From: Marinimicrobium alkaliphilum
GTDB taxonomy: Bacteria > Pseudomonadota > Gammaproteobacteria > Pseudomonadales > Cellvibrionaceae
DNA length: 64,000 bases
Reading direction: 5' to 3'
NCBI RefSeq assembly: GCF_003259155.1
Contig: NZ_QGMQ01000007.1
Coordinates: 124,001-188,000, forward strand
The notes below the pieces were generated by a model. The model was given only the letters and a program-made list of their open reading frames with translations, was not told where the DNA came from and did no database searches. Shown one piece after another: positions 27,493 to 37,118 of the stretch (positions within the stretch are counted from its first letter, which is position 1; every line of letters begins with the position of its first letter). The position numbers were made by a program, and so were the translations under genes.

Positions 27493-27939
27493 ATGGAAGT
27501 TATTCTGCTCGAGAAAGTGAGTAATTTGGGTAATATTGGCGATAAAGTCGCCGTTAAGTCGGGCTTTGGCCGCAACTTCCTGTTGCCCCAAGGCAAAGCG
27601 GTTCCGGCAACGGCCGCCAACCTCGCCGATTTTGAAGCGCGCCGCGCTGAGCTGGAAGCTGCTGCTGATGCCAAAAAAGCCAACGCTGAAGAGCGTGCGG
27701 CCAAGCTGGCTGAAATCAGCGTGACCATCGCCGCCAACGCCGGTGACGAAGGCAAGCTGTTCGGTTCTATTGGCACCCGCGACCTGGCTGACGCCATCAC
27801 CGCCGCGGGCGTTGAAGTGAGCAAAGCTGAAGTCAAACTGCCGGAAGGCGCACTGCGCGAAGTGGGCGAGTACGAGATCGACGTACAGCTGCACGCCGAA
27901 GTGATGCAAACCGTCAAGCTGACCGTTGTGGCCGAGTAA
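27493..27939 (+). CDS. rplI: 50S ribosomal protein L9
   Basis: A 148-aa large-subunit protein. [20 protein letters not shown] plus the [20 protein letters not shown] rRNA-binding loop, the long connecting helix rich in Ala/Glu/Lys, and the C-terminal lobe ([30 protein letters not shown]) are all present. GAGGG stands a short way before the ATG. A compound terminator follows before dnaB. Confidence 0.98.
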   Translation: MEVILLEKVSNLGNIGDKVAVKSGFGRNFLLPQGKAVPATAANLADFEARRAELEAAADAKKANAEERAAKLAEISVTIAANAGDEGKLFGSIGTRDLADAITAAGVEVSKAEVKLPEGALREVGEYEIDVQLHAEVMQTVKLTVVAE

Positions 27940-27983
27940 GTCCGCCGCTCGGCCTTAGGGCCGGACTGCTGACAAGCACAACG

Positions 27984-28034
27984 AAATCGGGCACACTGCG
28001 ACAGCTACCGCTGTCGCGGTTGCCCGATTTTTTT
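27984..28034 (+). terminator. Two-stem intrinsic terminator after rplI
   Basis: An outer stem AAATCGGGCA/TGCCCGATTT encloses an inner hairpin GCGACAGC-TACC-GCTGTCGC and is followed by a T run. It separates the ribosomal operon from dnaB, although the gap is short enough for read-through. Confidence 0.88.
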
Positions 28035-28078
28035 ATGCCGGCCATGGCCGCACAGGGATACAAGAATACTGACTCGCT

Positions 28079-29476
28079 ATGTCTGACGCCCCCTACGAAA
28101 TTCCCGACAACGAGGCCGAGAGCCCGCTGCTGACCCAGGCACCACCGCATTCAGTGGAGGCCGAGCAGGCTGTGCTCGGCGGCCTGATGCTCGACAACAA
28201 GCGCTTCGACGCGGTGCGCGAAGTGGTATCCGAGGTCGACTTTTACCGGGGTGACCACAAGGCGATCTTCCGCATGATGTCCATCTTGGTGGAGCAGTCG
28301 GCGCCGCTGGACGTCATTACACTGTCCGAAGAGTTGCATCGCCACGATGAGCTGGAGCGGGTCGGCGGGTTGGGCTATCTGACCGAGCTGGCCGCCAACA
28401 CCCCGAGCGCCGCCAACATTCTGGCTTACGCCCGCATTGTGCGTGAGCGCTCCACTCTGCGCCAACTGATATCCGTGGCTCAGGAGATCAAGAAAACCAG
28501 CTACAGCCCCGCGGGCCTGGACGCGGATGACCTGCTCCAATTGGCGGAAAAGCGCATGGCCGAGATCGCCGAGGATCGCCCGAAAGAGGGCGGTCTGCTC
28601 GGGGTCAACGACCTGCTCAAGGAGGCTGTGGCGCGCATCGACGAGCTGTTTCGCTCCGGGGATGACATCACCGGGGTGACCACCGGCCTGGCGGATCTGG
28701 ACGAGCGCACCTCCGGCTGGCAGCCGGGCGAGTTGATCATTCTGGCGGCGCGGCCGTCCATGGGTAAAACCGCGCTCGCCCTCAATTTTGTCGAAAGCGC
28801 GCTGTTCAGCCAAAAACAGCCGGTGCTGGTGTTCAGCATGGAGATGCCCTCGTCGGCGCTGGTGATGCGGATGATGTCCTCGGTGGGGCGAATCGATCAG
28901 GGCCGGATTCGCAACGGTAAACTTACCGAAGAGGATTGGCCCAAGCTGTCGGCGGCCGTGTCCAAAATCAAGGACAGGCCCCTGTTTATTGACGATACCC
29001 CAGGCTTGACCCCCCAGGAGGTGCGCGCCCGTACCCGGCGCATCGCGCGGGAGCACGGCAATCCCAGCCTGATTATGATCGACTACCTGCAGTTGATGCA
29101 GGTGGCGGGCTCCACCGAGGGCCGGACCCAGGAAATCTCGGAGATCTCACGCTCGCTCAAGGCCCTGGCCAAGGAGTTCAGTTGCCCGGTGGTGGCCCTG
29201 TCCCAGCTTAACCGGGGGGTGGAGCAGCGCCCCAACAAGCGCCCCATGAACTCGGATTTGCGGGAATCGGGCGCGATCGAGCAGGATGCGGACGTGATCC
29301 TGTTTATCTACCGCGACGATTACTACAACGAGGACAGCCCGGATAAGGGCATCGCCGAGCTGATTTTGGGTAAGCAGCGGAACGGCGAGATAGGCACCTG
29401 CCGGGCGGCCTTTATCGGCAAATTCACCCGTTTTGAGAACCTTGCGCCCGAGTATTTCCAGCAGGACGAGTATTGA
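28079..29476 (+). CDS. dnaB: Replicative DNA helicase DnaB
   Basis: A 465-aa hexameric helicase that unwinds DNA at the replication fork. The N-terminal domain opens with PPHSVEAEQAVLGGLMLDNK; Walker A is AARPSMGKTALALN near residue 228, Walker B is LIMIDYLQLMQ, and SDLRESGAIEQDADVILFIY is the C-terminal motif. The length is normal and there is no intein insertion. It sits behind rplI as in most gammaproteobacteria, but the usual alr gene does not follow; REP-like palindromes and panC do. Confidence 0.97.
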   Translation: MSDAPYEIPDNEAESPLLTQAPPHSVEAEQAVLGGLMLDNKRFDAVREVVSEVDFYRGDHKAIFRMMSILVEQSAPLDVITLSEELHRHDELERVGGLGYLTELAANTPSAANILAYARIVRERSTLRQLISVAQEIKKTSYSPAGLDADDLLQLAEKRMAEIAEDRPKEGGLLGVNDLLKEAVARIDELFRSGDDITGVTTGLADLDERTSGWQPGELIILAARPSMGKTALALNFVESALFSQKQPVLVFSMEMPSSALVMRMMSSVGRIDQGRIRNGKLTEEDWPKLSAAVSKIKDRPLFIDDTPGLTPQEVRARTRRIAREHGNPSLIMIDYLQLMQVAGSTEGRTQEISEISRSLKALAKEFSCPVVALSQLNRGVEQRPNKRPMNSDLRESGAIEQDADVILFIYRDDYYNEDSPDKGIAELILGKQRNGEIGTCRAAFIGKFTRFENLAPEYFQQDEY

Positions 29477-29496
29477 TTCCGGTTGAGTGGCTCATT

Positions 29497-29583
29497 GTCG
29501 GATTACGCCTCGGCTAATTCGACCTACATAAACATTGGCATTTTGCTCCCTGTAGGTCGGATTAGGCGCAGCCGTAATCCGAC
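29497..29583. repeat. REP-like palindrome doublet, locus 3
   Basis: Units 29497-29527 and 29552-29583 are inverted with a 24-base spacer, in the 250-base gap between dnaB and panC. The left copy is the most decayed in the window (TAATTCGAC for TAATCCGAC). A small perfect hairpin CGGGGC-TCC-GCCCCG lies further on at 29668-29682. Confidence 0.85.
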
Positions 29584-29726
29584 AAAAAACGGCACACCCT
29601 CTCATTTGCCCTCAATGCGCAAAAAATGTACATTTTTGGCACAAAAGTGTATTATCGCGCGCCCGACCGGGGCTCCGCCCCGAAACGGCGGGGCCGAGCC
29701 GCAAACAACACCCCAGGTTAGACTTC

Positions 29727-30590
29727 ATGCAGGTTTTCCATCATATCCAAACGTTGCGCGACGCGCTGGCCAAGGAACGCCGGGCCGGTAAGCGCATTGG
29801 ATTTGTGCCCACCATGGGCAACCTGCACGAGGCGCATCTGGCGCTGGTTGAGCGGGCTCAGCAGAGCTGCGAGGTCACGGTTGCCAGTATTTTCGTCAAT
29901 CCGTTACAGTTCGGATTGAATGAGGACTGGGACAAGTACCCTCGGACCTTGGCCGAGGACACCCGCAAGCTGGAAGGAATCGGCTGCGATTACCTGTTCT
30001 GCCCGGATGAGACGGAGATTTACCCCAATGGCATGGCGGAGCAGACCCGGGTGGTGGTGCCCACCATGACCGACGTGCTCTGCGGCGCCAGTCGCCCCGG
30101 GCACTTCGAGGGGGTCACCACGGTGGTGACCAAGCTGTTCAATATTGTTCAGCCGGATGAGGCGGTATTCGGCGTCAAGGATTTTCAGCAGTTGGCTGTG
30201 ATCCGGCGGATGGTCGAAGACCTGTGTATTCCGGTGCAGATTATCGCCGGGGATATCGTGCGCGAGGCCGATGGCCTGGCCCTGAGCTCGCGCAATGGCT
30301 ATATCGGTGACGATGAGCGCCCGTCGGTGTCTCAGCTTTACCAGAGCCTGCTGTGGATCAGCCAGCAGATAGAACAAGGCCGGCGGGATTTTATCGCGCT
30401 GGAAGACGAGGCCCGGGAACAGATTCGCCAGGCCGGGTTCAAGCCCGATTACATCACCATCAGCAACAGCCGGACGCTCGAGCCGGCCGCCCATGATGAC
30501 CGGGAAATTACTGTATTGGGCGCCATGTACACCCGTGCTGCGCGCTTGATTGACAATGTCTCTCTGGTGCTGGATCGGCCGCAAGGCTGA
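29727..30590 (+). CDS. panC: Pantothenate synthetase
   Basis: A 287-aa ligase joining pantoate and beta-alanine with ATP in pantothenate synthesis. The nucleotidyl-transferase motif is [16 protein letters not shown], followed by [46 protein letters not shown] and ALSSRNGY, all expected. panD follows after 26 bases. panB, the usual first gene of the set, is not in front of it. Confidence 0.96.
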   Translation: MQVFHHIQTLRDALAKERRAGKRIGFVPTMGNLHEAHLALVERAQQSCEVTVASIFVNPLQFGLNEDWDKYPRTLAEDTRKLEGIGCDYLFCPDETEIYPNGMAEQTRVVVPTMTDVLCGASRPGHFEGVTTVVTKLFNIVQPDEAVFGVKDFQQLAVIRRMVEDLCIPVQIIAGDIVREADGLALSSRNGYIGDDERPSVSQLYQSLLWISQQIEQGRRDFIALEDEAREQIRQAGFKPDYITISNSRTLEPAAHDDREITVLGAMYTRAARLIDNVSLVLDRPQG

Positions 30591-30616
30591 TTTGGCGCAC
30601 GATCACTGGAGGAGCT

Positions 30617-30997
30617 ATGCTCTCGACAATGCTGAAAGGCAAACTGCACATGGCCGCGGTCACCCAGGCCGAGCTTTGGTATGACGGCTCCTGCGCCATC
30701 GATGCGGATCTGGTCAAGCTGGCCGGGCTGCGGGAGTTTGAGCAGATTGATATCTACAACGTCAATAACGGCGAGCGCTTTACCACCTATGTGATTCTGG
30801 CCGAGCCGGGCTCCGGCACCGTTTCCATGAACGGCGCTGCCGCACGCAAGGTGCAGGTGGGGGACCGGGTGATCATCGCCGCCTATGCCCAGTACGAAGA
30901 GGCCGAGCTGGCCAAATTCAAGCCCAAGTTGGTGTACCTGGATGAGCGCAATCGGGTAGAGCGCACCACCAATACCATTCCTGTCCAGGTCGCCTAG
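30617..30997 (+). CDS. panD: Aspartate 1-decarboxylase
   Basis: A 126-aa pyruvoyl-dependent enzyme that makes beta-alanine from aspartate. The self-cleavage site is Gly24-Ser25 in WYDGSCAID; Lys9 and NGAAAR are also conserved. The [11 protein letters not shown] start matches the family start. GGAGGAG precedes it. It supplies the second substrate of the adjacent PanC. Confidence 0.97.
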   Translation: MLSTMLKGKLHMAAVTQAELWYDGSCAIDADLVKLAGLREFEQIDIYNVNNGERFTTYVILAEPGSGTVSMNGAAARKVQVGDRVIIAAYAQYEEAELAKFKPKLVYLDERNRVERTTNTIPVQVA

Positions 30998-31010
30998 TCT
31001 CTGTTTGGGT

Positions 31011-31114
31011 GCCTCAGTGTCGGATTACGCTGCGCTAATCCGACCTACTCGAACAATGGTGCGTCGTCTCCAGTAGGTCGGATTAGCCCGAAGGGCGTAA
31101 TCCGACACTGAGGC
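31011..31114. repeat. REP-like palindrome doublet, locus 4, with symmetric flanks
   Basis: Units 31019-31048 and 31073-31106 have the standard 24-base spacer. Here the symmetry reaches further out: GCCTCAGTGTCGGATTACGC at 31011-31030 is the exact reverse complement of 31095-31114, a perfect 20-bp outer inverted repeat. It lies in the 295-base gap between panD and the mannonate dehydratase gene; 31115-31292 shows nothing else. Confidence 0.88.
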
Positions 31115-31292
31115 GCCGAACCCGGCTTACCAGCCCCCAGTCTGAATCGCCGCCACCCCGCCCCCTTCGGCTCGCTGAACGACATCTGACTCGCCTCTGA
31201 GCGATAATTCAGCCGCGGGCTCGACCAATCCGAAGAAACCCGCTAGAATTGGCCTGACCACTTTACCTTTGGCGGCCTGTTGCGGAGATTTC

Positions 31293-32501
31293 ATGAAGAT
31301 CATCAACTGTAAAACCATCATCACCTGTCCCGGGCGCAACTTCGTCACGGTCAAAATCGAGACCGACGAGGGCGTTTACGGTATCGGCGATGCCACCCTC
31401 AACGGCCGTGAGTTGGCGGTGGTGGCCTATCTCGAAGAGCACCTCTTTCCCTGCCTGATCGGGCGCGACCCGGCGCAGATCGAAGACATCTGGCAATACC
31501 TCTATCGCGGTGCCTATTGGCGTCGCGGTCCGGTGACCATGACCGCCATTGCCGGCATAGACACCGCCCTCTGGGATATCAAGGGCAAGGTGGCAGGTCT
31601 GCCTCTGTATGAATTGCTGGGCGGGCGCTCGCGGGATGGCGTGATGGTTTATGGTCACGCCAACGGCGTCGAAATCGAGGAGACTGTGGACGAGGTCGCC
31701 AAGTATATCGACTTGGGTTACAAGGCCATTCGGGCCCAATGCGGGGTGCCTGGGCTGCCTTCCACCTACGGCGTCGCCAAGGACAAGATGTACTATGAGC
31801 CTGCCGACGCGGAGCTACCTTCCGAGAACGTCTGGTCGACCGAAAAGTACATGAAGCACGTGCCCCAGCTGTTCGAGCGCCTGCGGGATAAATTCGGTTT
31901 TGATCATCACCTGCTGCACGATGTCCACCACCGGCTCACGCCGATTCAGGCCGGACGCCTGGGCAAGGACCTGGAGCCCTACCGGTTGTTCTGGATGGAA
32001 GATGCCGTTCCCGCGGAGAATCAGGAAAGCTTCCGCCTGATCCGCCAGCACACCACCACACCGCTGGCGGTGGGGGAGATTTTCAATACCATCTTTGACT
32101 GCCAGCAACTGATCACCGAGCAGCTGATCGACTACATCCGCACTACCGTGGTCCATGCCGGGGGCATCACGCATTTGCGCCGGATTGCCAATCTCGCGGA
32201 CCTCTACCATGTGCGCACAGGCAGTCACGGAGCCACCGACCTGTCACCGGTGTGCATGGGCGCGGCCCTGCACTTCGACACCTGGGTGCCCAATTTCGGG
32301 ATTCAGGAATATATGCGCCACACCCCGGAAACCGACGAGGTCTTCCCCCACGACTATCACTTTAAAGACGGCTATCTGCACGCCGGCAGCAAACCCGGTC
32401 ACGGGGTTGATATCGACGAGACCCTGGCAGCGCGCTACCCTTATAAGCCTGCCTATCTGCCGGTCAACCGTCTTGAAGATGGCACCATGTACAATTGGTA
32501 G
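31293..32501 (+). CDS. manD: D-mannonate dehydratase, ManD/RspA type (enolase superfamily)
   Basis: A 402-aa enzyme that dehydrates D-mannonate to 2-keto-3-deoxygluconate. It follows the ManD sequence closely: [91 protein letters not shown] and the C-terminal [17 protein letters not shown]. The metal-binding Asp/Glu/Glu positions are kept. CGGAG precedes MKIINCKTI; an upstream in-frame ATG at 31269 has no ribosome site. With the next gene it forms the lower glucuronate route, using ManD instead of UxuA. Some ManD-like proteins have low activity, so the rate is not predictable. Confidence 0.93.
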   Translation: MKIINCKTIITCPGRNFVTVKIETDEGVYGIGDATLNGRELAVVAYLEEHLFPCLIGRDPAQIEDIWQYLYRGAYWRRGPVTMTAIAGIDTALWDIKGKVAGLPLYELLGGRSRDGVMVYGHANGVEIEETVDEVAKYIDLGYKAIRAQCGVPGLPSTYGVAKDKMYYEPADAELPSENVWSTEKYMKHVPQLFERLRDKFGFDHHLLHDVHHRLTPIQAGRLGKDLEPYRLFWMEDAVPAENQESFRLIRQHTTTPLAVGEIFNTIFDCQQLITEQLIDYIRTTVVHAGGITHLRRIANLADLYHVRTGSHGATDLSPVCMGAALHFDTWVPNFGIQEYMRHTPETDEVFPHDYHFKDGYLHAGSKPGHGVDIDETLAARYPYKPAYLPVNRLEDGTMYNW

Positions 32502-32611
32502 ATCGTTGACAGCAAATATAGTAATTTAGACTATTTGGCGTCCGCGCCCCCCTTGCCGAGCGGGGTGTGGGCACGGAGTAGTGCATCATCAATCGAGGAG
32601 TATTCGCAATC

Positions 32612-34090
32612 GTGACCGACCGTCTCAGCAGTGCCACCCTGGCCCGAGTTCCCGCTTCTATTGAAACCCCCCGCTACGACCGCACAAGCCTAAAGCCGGG
32701 CATTGTCCACCTGGGCCTGGGCGCCTTCCATCGGGGACACCAGGCCGAGTACACGGATACGGTATTGAATCAGTCCGGGGGCGATTGGGGCATCATCGGG
32801 GTAAGCCTGCGCTCGCCGGCCGTGCGGGATCAGCTGGCGCCACAGAACGGCCTTTATACCGTTGTGGTGCGCGACAACGACGAGCGTCGTCTGCGGGTGG
32901 TGGGCTCGGTCACGCAGGTCATGGTCGCGCCGGACGACCCGGCCGCTGTCGTCGCCGCGATGGCAGACCCGGGTATCAAAATCGTATCCATCACCGTCAC
33001 CGAGCGGGGCTACTGCCACGACACGACCACAGGCAACCTCAACCTCGGCAACCGGGACATCCAGTCCGACCTGGCCAGCCCCGAGGCCCCGAAAACCATC
33101 GTCGGCCTGATCGTCGCCGCACTCCGGGCGCGCCGTGCCGCCGGGCACAAAAGTTTTACGGCCCTGAGCTGCGACAACCTGCCGGACAACGGTGAAGTCC
33201 TCAAGCGGGTCATAACCCAGTACGCCGCCCAGCTCGATCCGGCGCTCGCAGACTGGATTGGTGAGCACACCGCCTTCCCGAGCACCATGGTGGATCGCAT
33301 CGTACCGGCCACCACCGACGCCGACCGCGACGAACTGACACAACGGCTGGGTCTGCGGGACGAGGGTGCCATTTTCACGGAGCCCTTCAGCCAGTGGGTG
33401 ATTGAAGACGACTTTGTCGATGGTCGCCCGGCGTGGGAAAACGCCGGTGCCCAATTGGTAGAAAGTGCCGAGGCCTTTGAGAAAATCAAACTGCGCCTGC
33501 TCAATGGCGCCCACTCACTGATGGCCTATTCCGGCTATCTGGCCGGCTATGAATTCGTTCACGACGTCATGGCCGATCCCGCCTTCGAGACGATGGTCAC
33601 ACAATTTCATGCCAAGGATGCGGGCGAAACCGTGAATGCGCCTGGCGATTTTGATATCGAAGCCTACAAGGCGCAACTGCGCGCCCGTTTCCACAACACC
33701 GCCCTGCGACATCGCACCTTTCAGATCGCCAGCGACGGTTCACTCAAGCTGCCCCAGCGCCTACTCTACCCGCTGCGCGAGCAGCTGGAACGCGGCGGCG
33801 CCATCGACATCATCTGCCTGGCGGTTGCGGCCTGGATCCGCTTCGCCACCGGCGAAGACGAAGCGGGCCAAGTCATCGACATCAACGATCCCCTGGCGGA
33901 CACCCTCAAGACCACCCTCGCACCCCACAAAGGCGACCCGGCCGCCATGGTCAAAGCCGCCCTCGCCCTGGACGCTGTGTTCGACACCGACCTCCAGCAC
34001 CAGCCCCCCTTTGTCGACGGCGTCACCCGCTGGCTCACCGCCTTCGACAAAGACGGCGTCCGCACCACCGTCCAACACCACTTCGGATAA
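32612..34090 (+). CDS. uxuB: Fructuronate reductase (mannitol dehydrogenase family)
   Basis: A 492-aa NAD-dependent oxidoreductase of the polyol/uronate class. The nucleotide-binding start is IVHLGLGAFHRGHQ, then SCDNLPDNG, FPSTMVDRIVPAT and the catalytic Lys region EKIKLRLLNGAHSLMAY. The start codon is GTG with GAGGAG upstream. Mannitol 2-dehydrogenases look almost the same; the mannonate dehydratase next door favours fructuronate reductase (D-fructuronate to D-mannonate). Downstream are two large hairpin elements. Confidence 0.88.
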   Translation: MTDRLSSATLARVPASIETPRYDRTSLKPGIVHLGLGAFHRGHQAEYTDTVLNQSGGDWGIIGVSLRSPAVRDQLAPQNGLYTVVVRDNDERRLRVVGSVTQVMVAPDDPAAVVAAMADPGIKIVSITVTERGYCHDTTTGNLNLGNRDIQSDLASPEAPKTIVGLIVAALRARRAAGHKSFTALSCDNLPDNGEVLKRVITQYAAQLDPALADWIGEHTAFPSTMVDRIVPATTDADRDELTQRLGLRDEGAIFTEPFSQWVIEDDFVDGRPAWENAGAQLVESAEAFEKIKLRLLNGAHSLMAYSGYLAGYEFVHDVMADPAFETMVTQFHAKDAGETVNAPGDFDIEAYKAQLRARFHNTALRHRTFQIASDGSLKLPQRLLYPLREQLERGGAIDIICLAVAAWIRFATGEDEAGQVIDINDPLADTLKTTLAPHKGDPAAMVKAALALDAVFDTDLQHQPPFVDGVTRWLTAFDKDGVRTTVQHHFG

Positions 34091-34115
34091 CGCTGAGCGT
34101 CTCCGTTGACTGGTC

Positions 34116-34217
34116 GGGTTTGGGTTTAGTCTTTCAAGACACGCCGTAAACCCATCCCTGGGGGCTCGACACCCGCAGTCCCGCGGGTGACGGTCTTGAA
34201 AGACTAAACCCAAACCC
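34116..34217 (+). repeat. Long-arm hairpin element A
   Basis: A 25-base arm at 34116-34140 is the exact reverse complement of 34193-34217. Between them is a 52-base core that begins ACGCCGTAAACCCATCC, continues TGGGGGCTCGAC and ends in an inner hairpin CACCCGC-AGTCCC-GCGGGTG before ACG. The core is shared with element B, the arms are not. In RNA it would be a 25-bp stem with a structured apical loop; in DNA it could extrude as a cruciform. Confidence 0.9.
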
Positions 34218-34252
34218 TCGTGTGGTGGGTGAAGCTCAGAAGGGTAAATCCA

Positions 34253-34355
34253 GGGCGAAAGCGAAACCCCTTGGGCGACCGTCACCGACAGGATGTCGGT
34301 GTCGAGCCCCACGGATGGGTTTATGCGTGTCGCCCAAGGGGTTTCGCTTTCGCCC
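34253..34355 (-). repeat. Long-arm hairpin element B (opposite orientation)
   Basis: A 27-base arm at 34253-34279 is the exact reverse complement of 34329-34355. The 49-base core, read on the minus strand, begins ACGCATAAACCCATCC and continues GTGGGGCTCGACACC, with inner stem ACCGACA/TGTCGGT and GGTGACG at the end, aligning along its length with the core of element A. Both arms end in GAC against the core. The two elements point toward each other, 35 bases apart. Confidence 0.9.
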
Positions 34356-34472
34356 GCCCCCCAAACGACCCAATCACCCACCGCAAAAATACCGACAAGC
34401 TGGCCCGTCCTGACAATTTCTGCCAAACTAACTCAAAACCATTCGCCAAGAACAAGAGTCAGTGGAGGCCCA

Positions 34473-36410
34473 ATGTCAGAGAAACACGTCTACCCGGTAC
34501 CTGAACAATTTCGCGCTAACGCCCACATCAATGCCGAACAATACCGGGACATGTACCAGCACTCCGTCGACGACCCGGACAACTTCTGGGCCGAACAGGC
34601 CGAACACTTTCTCGACTGGCACAAAAAGTGGGACAGCGTCAGTAAAAGCGACCTGCGCAAAGGCGAGGTCAGCTGGTTCGCGGGCGGACAACTGAACGTC
34701 AGTGTCAACTGCATCGACCGCCACCTTGACCAGCGCGCCGAACAGACCGCTATCATCTGGGAAGGCGACGACCCTGCCGAAGATCAGCTGATTACCTACA
34801 AGGTATTACACCGGGAAGTGTGTCGCCTGGCGAACGTCCTGCGCGAGCGCGGTGTCAAGAAAGGTGACCGGGTGTGTATCTATATGCCCATGATTCCCGA
34901 GGCTGCCTATGCCATGCTCGCCTGCGCACGTATCGGCGCTGTGCACTCGGTGGTCTTCGGAGGCTTCTCCCCCGGCGCGTTGAAAGACCGGATTCAGAAT
35001 GCCGACTGCCGTACCGTCATCACCGCCGACGAAGGCGTACGCGGCGGTAAAACCGTCCCGCTCAAAGCCAATGTTGAAGAGGCCCTGGCTGACTGCCCCA
35101 ACGTCAGTACCTGCCTCGTGGTACGCCGCACCGGCGCCGACATCGAGTGGCGCGAAAAGCGCGATGTCTGGTATCACGAAGCGATTGCCGGTCAGCCCGA
35201 AACCTGCGATCCCGAGTGGATGGACGCCGAAGACCCGTTGTTCATTCTGTACACCTCTGGCTCCACGGGCAAACCCAAAGGCGTGCTGCATACCACCGGC
35301 GGTTACCTGCTGCAGGCAGCCATGACCCACAAGTACGTCTTCGATTATCAGGAAGGCGATGTCTACTGGTGTACCGCCGATGTCGGCTGGGTTACCGGGC
35401 ATACCTATATTGTCTATGGCCCACTCGCCAACGGCGCCACCACCCTGATGTTCGAGGGTGTGCCCACCTATCCCGACGCCTCGCGCTGCTGGCAGGTAGT
35501 GGACAAGCACCTGGTCAACAGTTTTTACACGGCCCCCACCGCCATCCGGGCGCTGATGGGAAAGGGCAACGACTTCGTCACCAGCACATCGCGCGAGTCG
35601 TTGAGGGTGCTGGGAACCGTGGGTGAGCCCATCAACCCCGAGGCCTGGGAGTGGTATTACCAAGTGGTGGGCGACCATCGCTGCCCGATCATGGATACCT
35701 GGTGGCAGACCGAAACCGGGGGGCATATGCTCACCCCCCTGCCGGGCGCTGTAGACCTGAAACCCGGCTCCGCAACCCTGCCGTTTTTTGGTGTCCAGCC
35801 GGTACTGCTTGATGCGGAAGGCAAGGAGCTGGCGGGCCCGGGTGAGGGTAACCTGGCCATCAAGGCCGCCTGGCCAGGTCAGCTGCGCACTGTTTATGGC
35901 GACCACCAGCGTTGTATCGACACCTACTACAGCACCTATCCCGGCTACTACTTTACCGGCGATGGTGCCCGGCGTGACGAGGATGGCTACTACTGGATTA
36001 CCGGACGGGTCGATGACGTGCTCAACGTCTCTGGCCACCGCATGGGCACGGCGGAAGTCGAAAGTGCCCTGGTCCTGCATAAGCAAGTGGCGGAGGCGGC
36101 GGTGGTAGGCTATCCCCATGACGTCAAAGGGCAGGGCATCTATGCCTACGTAACCTTGATGGGCGGCGAGGAGCCCAGCGATGGGTTACGCGCGGAGCTG
36201 GTGGCGTTGTGTACCAAAGAGATCGGGCCCATCGCCAAACCGGACGTCATCCAGTGGGCACCGGGGTTGCCAAAAACCCGCTCGGGCAAGATTATGCGTC
36301 GTATTTTGCGTAAAATAGCCGCCAACGAGTTGGACAACCTGGGGGATACCTCAACCCTGGCTGACCCGGCGGTTGTGGATGATTTGATCGAAAATCGTGC
36401 CAACCGGTAA
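34473..36410 (+). CDS. acs: Acetyl-CoA synthetase (AMP-forming)
   Basis: A 645-aa ligase that activates acetate to acetyl-CoA through acetyl-AMP in the cytosol. [20 protein letters not shown] is the AMP-binding signature; [10 protein letters not shown] and the C-terminal [15 protein letters not shown] with the acetylatable Lys are present. GGAGG precedes ATG 34473; the frame is open 60 codons further upstream only because it runs through hairpin element B. Length equals the family norm. It is followed by a methyltransferase gene after 47 bases. Acs is a classic CRP target in enterobacteria, but no CRP box was seen here. Confidence 0.96.
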   Translation: MSEKHVYPVPEQFRANAHINAEQYRDMYQHSVDDPDNFWAEQAEHFLDWHKKWDSVSKSDLRKGEVSWFAGGQLNVSVNCIDRHLDQRAEQTAIIWEGDDPAEDQLITYKVLHREVCRLANVLRERGVKKGDRVCIYMPMIPEAAYAMLACARIGAVHSVVFGGFSPGALKDRIQNADCRTVITADEGVRGGKTVPLKANVEEALADCPNVSTCLVVRRTGADIEWREKRDVWYHEAIAGQPETCDPEWMDAEDPLFILYTSGSTGKPKGVLHTTGGYLLQAAMTHKYVFDYQEGDVYWCTADVGWVTGHTYIVYGPLANGATTLMFEGVPTYPDASRCWQVVDKHLVNSFYTAPTAIRALMGKGNDFVTSTSRESLRVLGTVGEPINPEAWEWYYQVVGDHRCPIMDTWWQTETGGHMLTPLPGAVDLKPGSATLPFFGVQPVLLDAEGKELAGPGEGNLAIKAAWPGQLRTVYGDHQRCIDTYYSTYPGYYFTGDGARRDEDGYYWITGRVDDVLNVSGHRMGTAEVESALVLHKQVAEAAVVGYPHDVKGQGIYAYVTLMGGEEPSDGLRAELVALCTKEIGPIAKPDVIQWAPGLPKTRSGKIMRRILRKIAANELDNLGDTSTLADPAVVDDLIENRANR

Positions 36411-36457
36411 TCGTCCGGCAATGGTTCAACGTAAACAGCAGTAAATACGGGAGCAGT

Positions 36458-37084
36458 ATGCCAAGCAAGCAGGCGACTTCGCGCACGGCTTTTGGTCTGA
36501 CCATGCGCAAGAACACCCACCCACACATGCGGCGCCTGCGCCGCCAGCTGGGAGAAGCCGATATTCACGGCAACAAGGTCTGGCACTCCAGTCTGCTGCT
36601 CATGGATTACCTGAAAACCATCGACATGGAGCCGGGCTTGCGGGTGTTGGAGATCGGCAGCGGTTGGGGGCTGTCGGGCATTTTTTGCGCCAAGCGCTAC
36701 GATGCCCAAGTGACTGCCCTCGACGCCGATCCCAAAGTGTTTCCCTACCTGGCCTACCATGCGGCGCTCAATGGCGTGGAGGTGGAAACCTGGGATTGCC
36801 GGTATGAAAAGGTGCGCAAGAAAGACCTAGAACCCTTCGATCTGGTGATCGCGTCGGACATCTGTTTCTGGGATTCTCTGATCAAGCCGCTGCAAGGGCT
36901 GATAAACCGGGCCCATCAAGTGGGTACCCGGGTGATTGTCACTGACCCCGGCAGGCCGACCTTTACCGCTGTGGCTGAGTGGTGCGAAGCCAAATTTGAT
37001 GCTTACCACACCCCTTGGGAAATGAAGCGCCCCCAGGCAATGGTGGGCTATATCCTTGATTGTGACCCGGCCGAGGAGGACTGA
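36458..37084 (+). CDS. Class I SAM-dependent methyltransferase
   Basis: A 208-aa Rossmann-fold methyltransferase. Motif I is RVLEIGSGWGLSGIF near residue 63, motif II includes VTALDADPKVF, and FDLVIASDICFWDSL is motif IV. The N-terminal THPHMRRLRRQLGEADIHGN suggests a subgroup related to protein or small-molecule N-methyltransferases. The substrate is not readable. It lies between acs and smrA in the same direction. Confidence 0.8.
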   Translation: MPSKQATSRTAFGLTMRKNTHPHMRRLRRQLGEADIHGNKVWHSSLLLMDYLKTIDMEPGLRVLEIGSGWGLSGIFCAKRYDAQVTALDADPKVFPYLAYHAALNGVEVETWDCRYEKVRKKDLEPFDLVIASDICFWDSLIKPLQGLINRAHQVGTRVIVTDPGRPTFTAVAEWCEAKFDAYHTPWEMKRPQAMVGYILDCDPAEED

Positions 37085-37118
37085 GGCCGGGCGCGCTGGC
37101 GCTAAGCAGGCAGTAACC

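Larger units (their letters stand above)
34091..34472. other. Intergenic region carrying two hairpin elements
   Basis: 382 bases between uxuB and acs. Most of it is the two palindromic elements described separately (34116-34217 and 34253-34355); 34356-34472 probably holds the acs promoter, though no clear -35/-10 pair stands out. The acs reading frame stays open back through the second element, but those codons are not Acs sequence. Confidence 0.7.

Noticed and set aside
28079-29476. Intein in dnaB
   Set aside because: The length is 465 aa and the motifs are contiguous.
34293-34472. 60-codon upstream extension of acs
   Set aside because: It reads through hairpin element B and is not Acs sequence; GGAGG lies before 34473.
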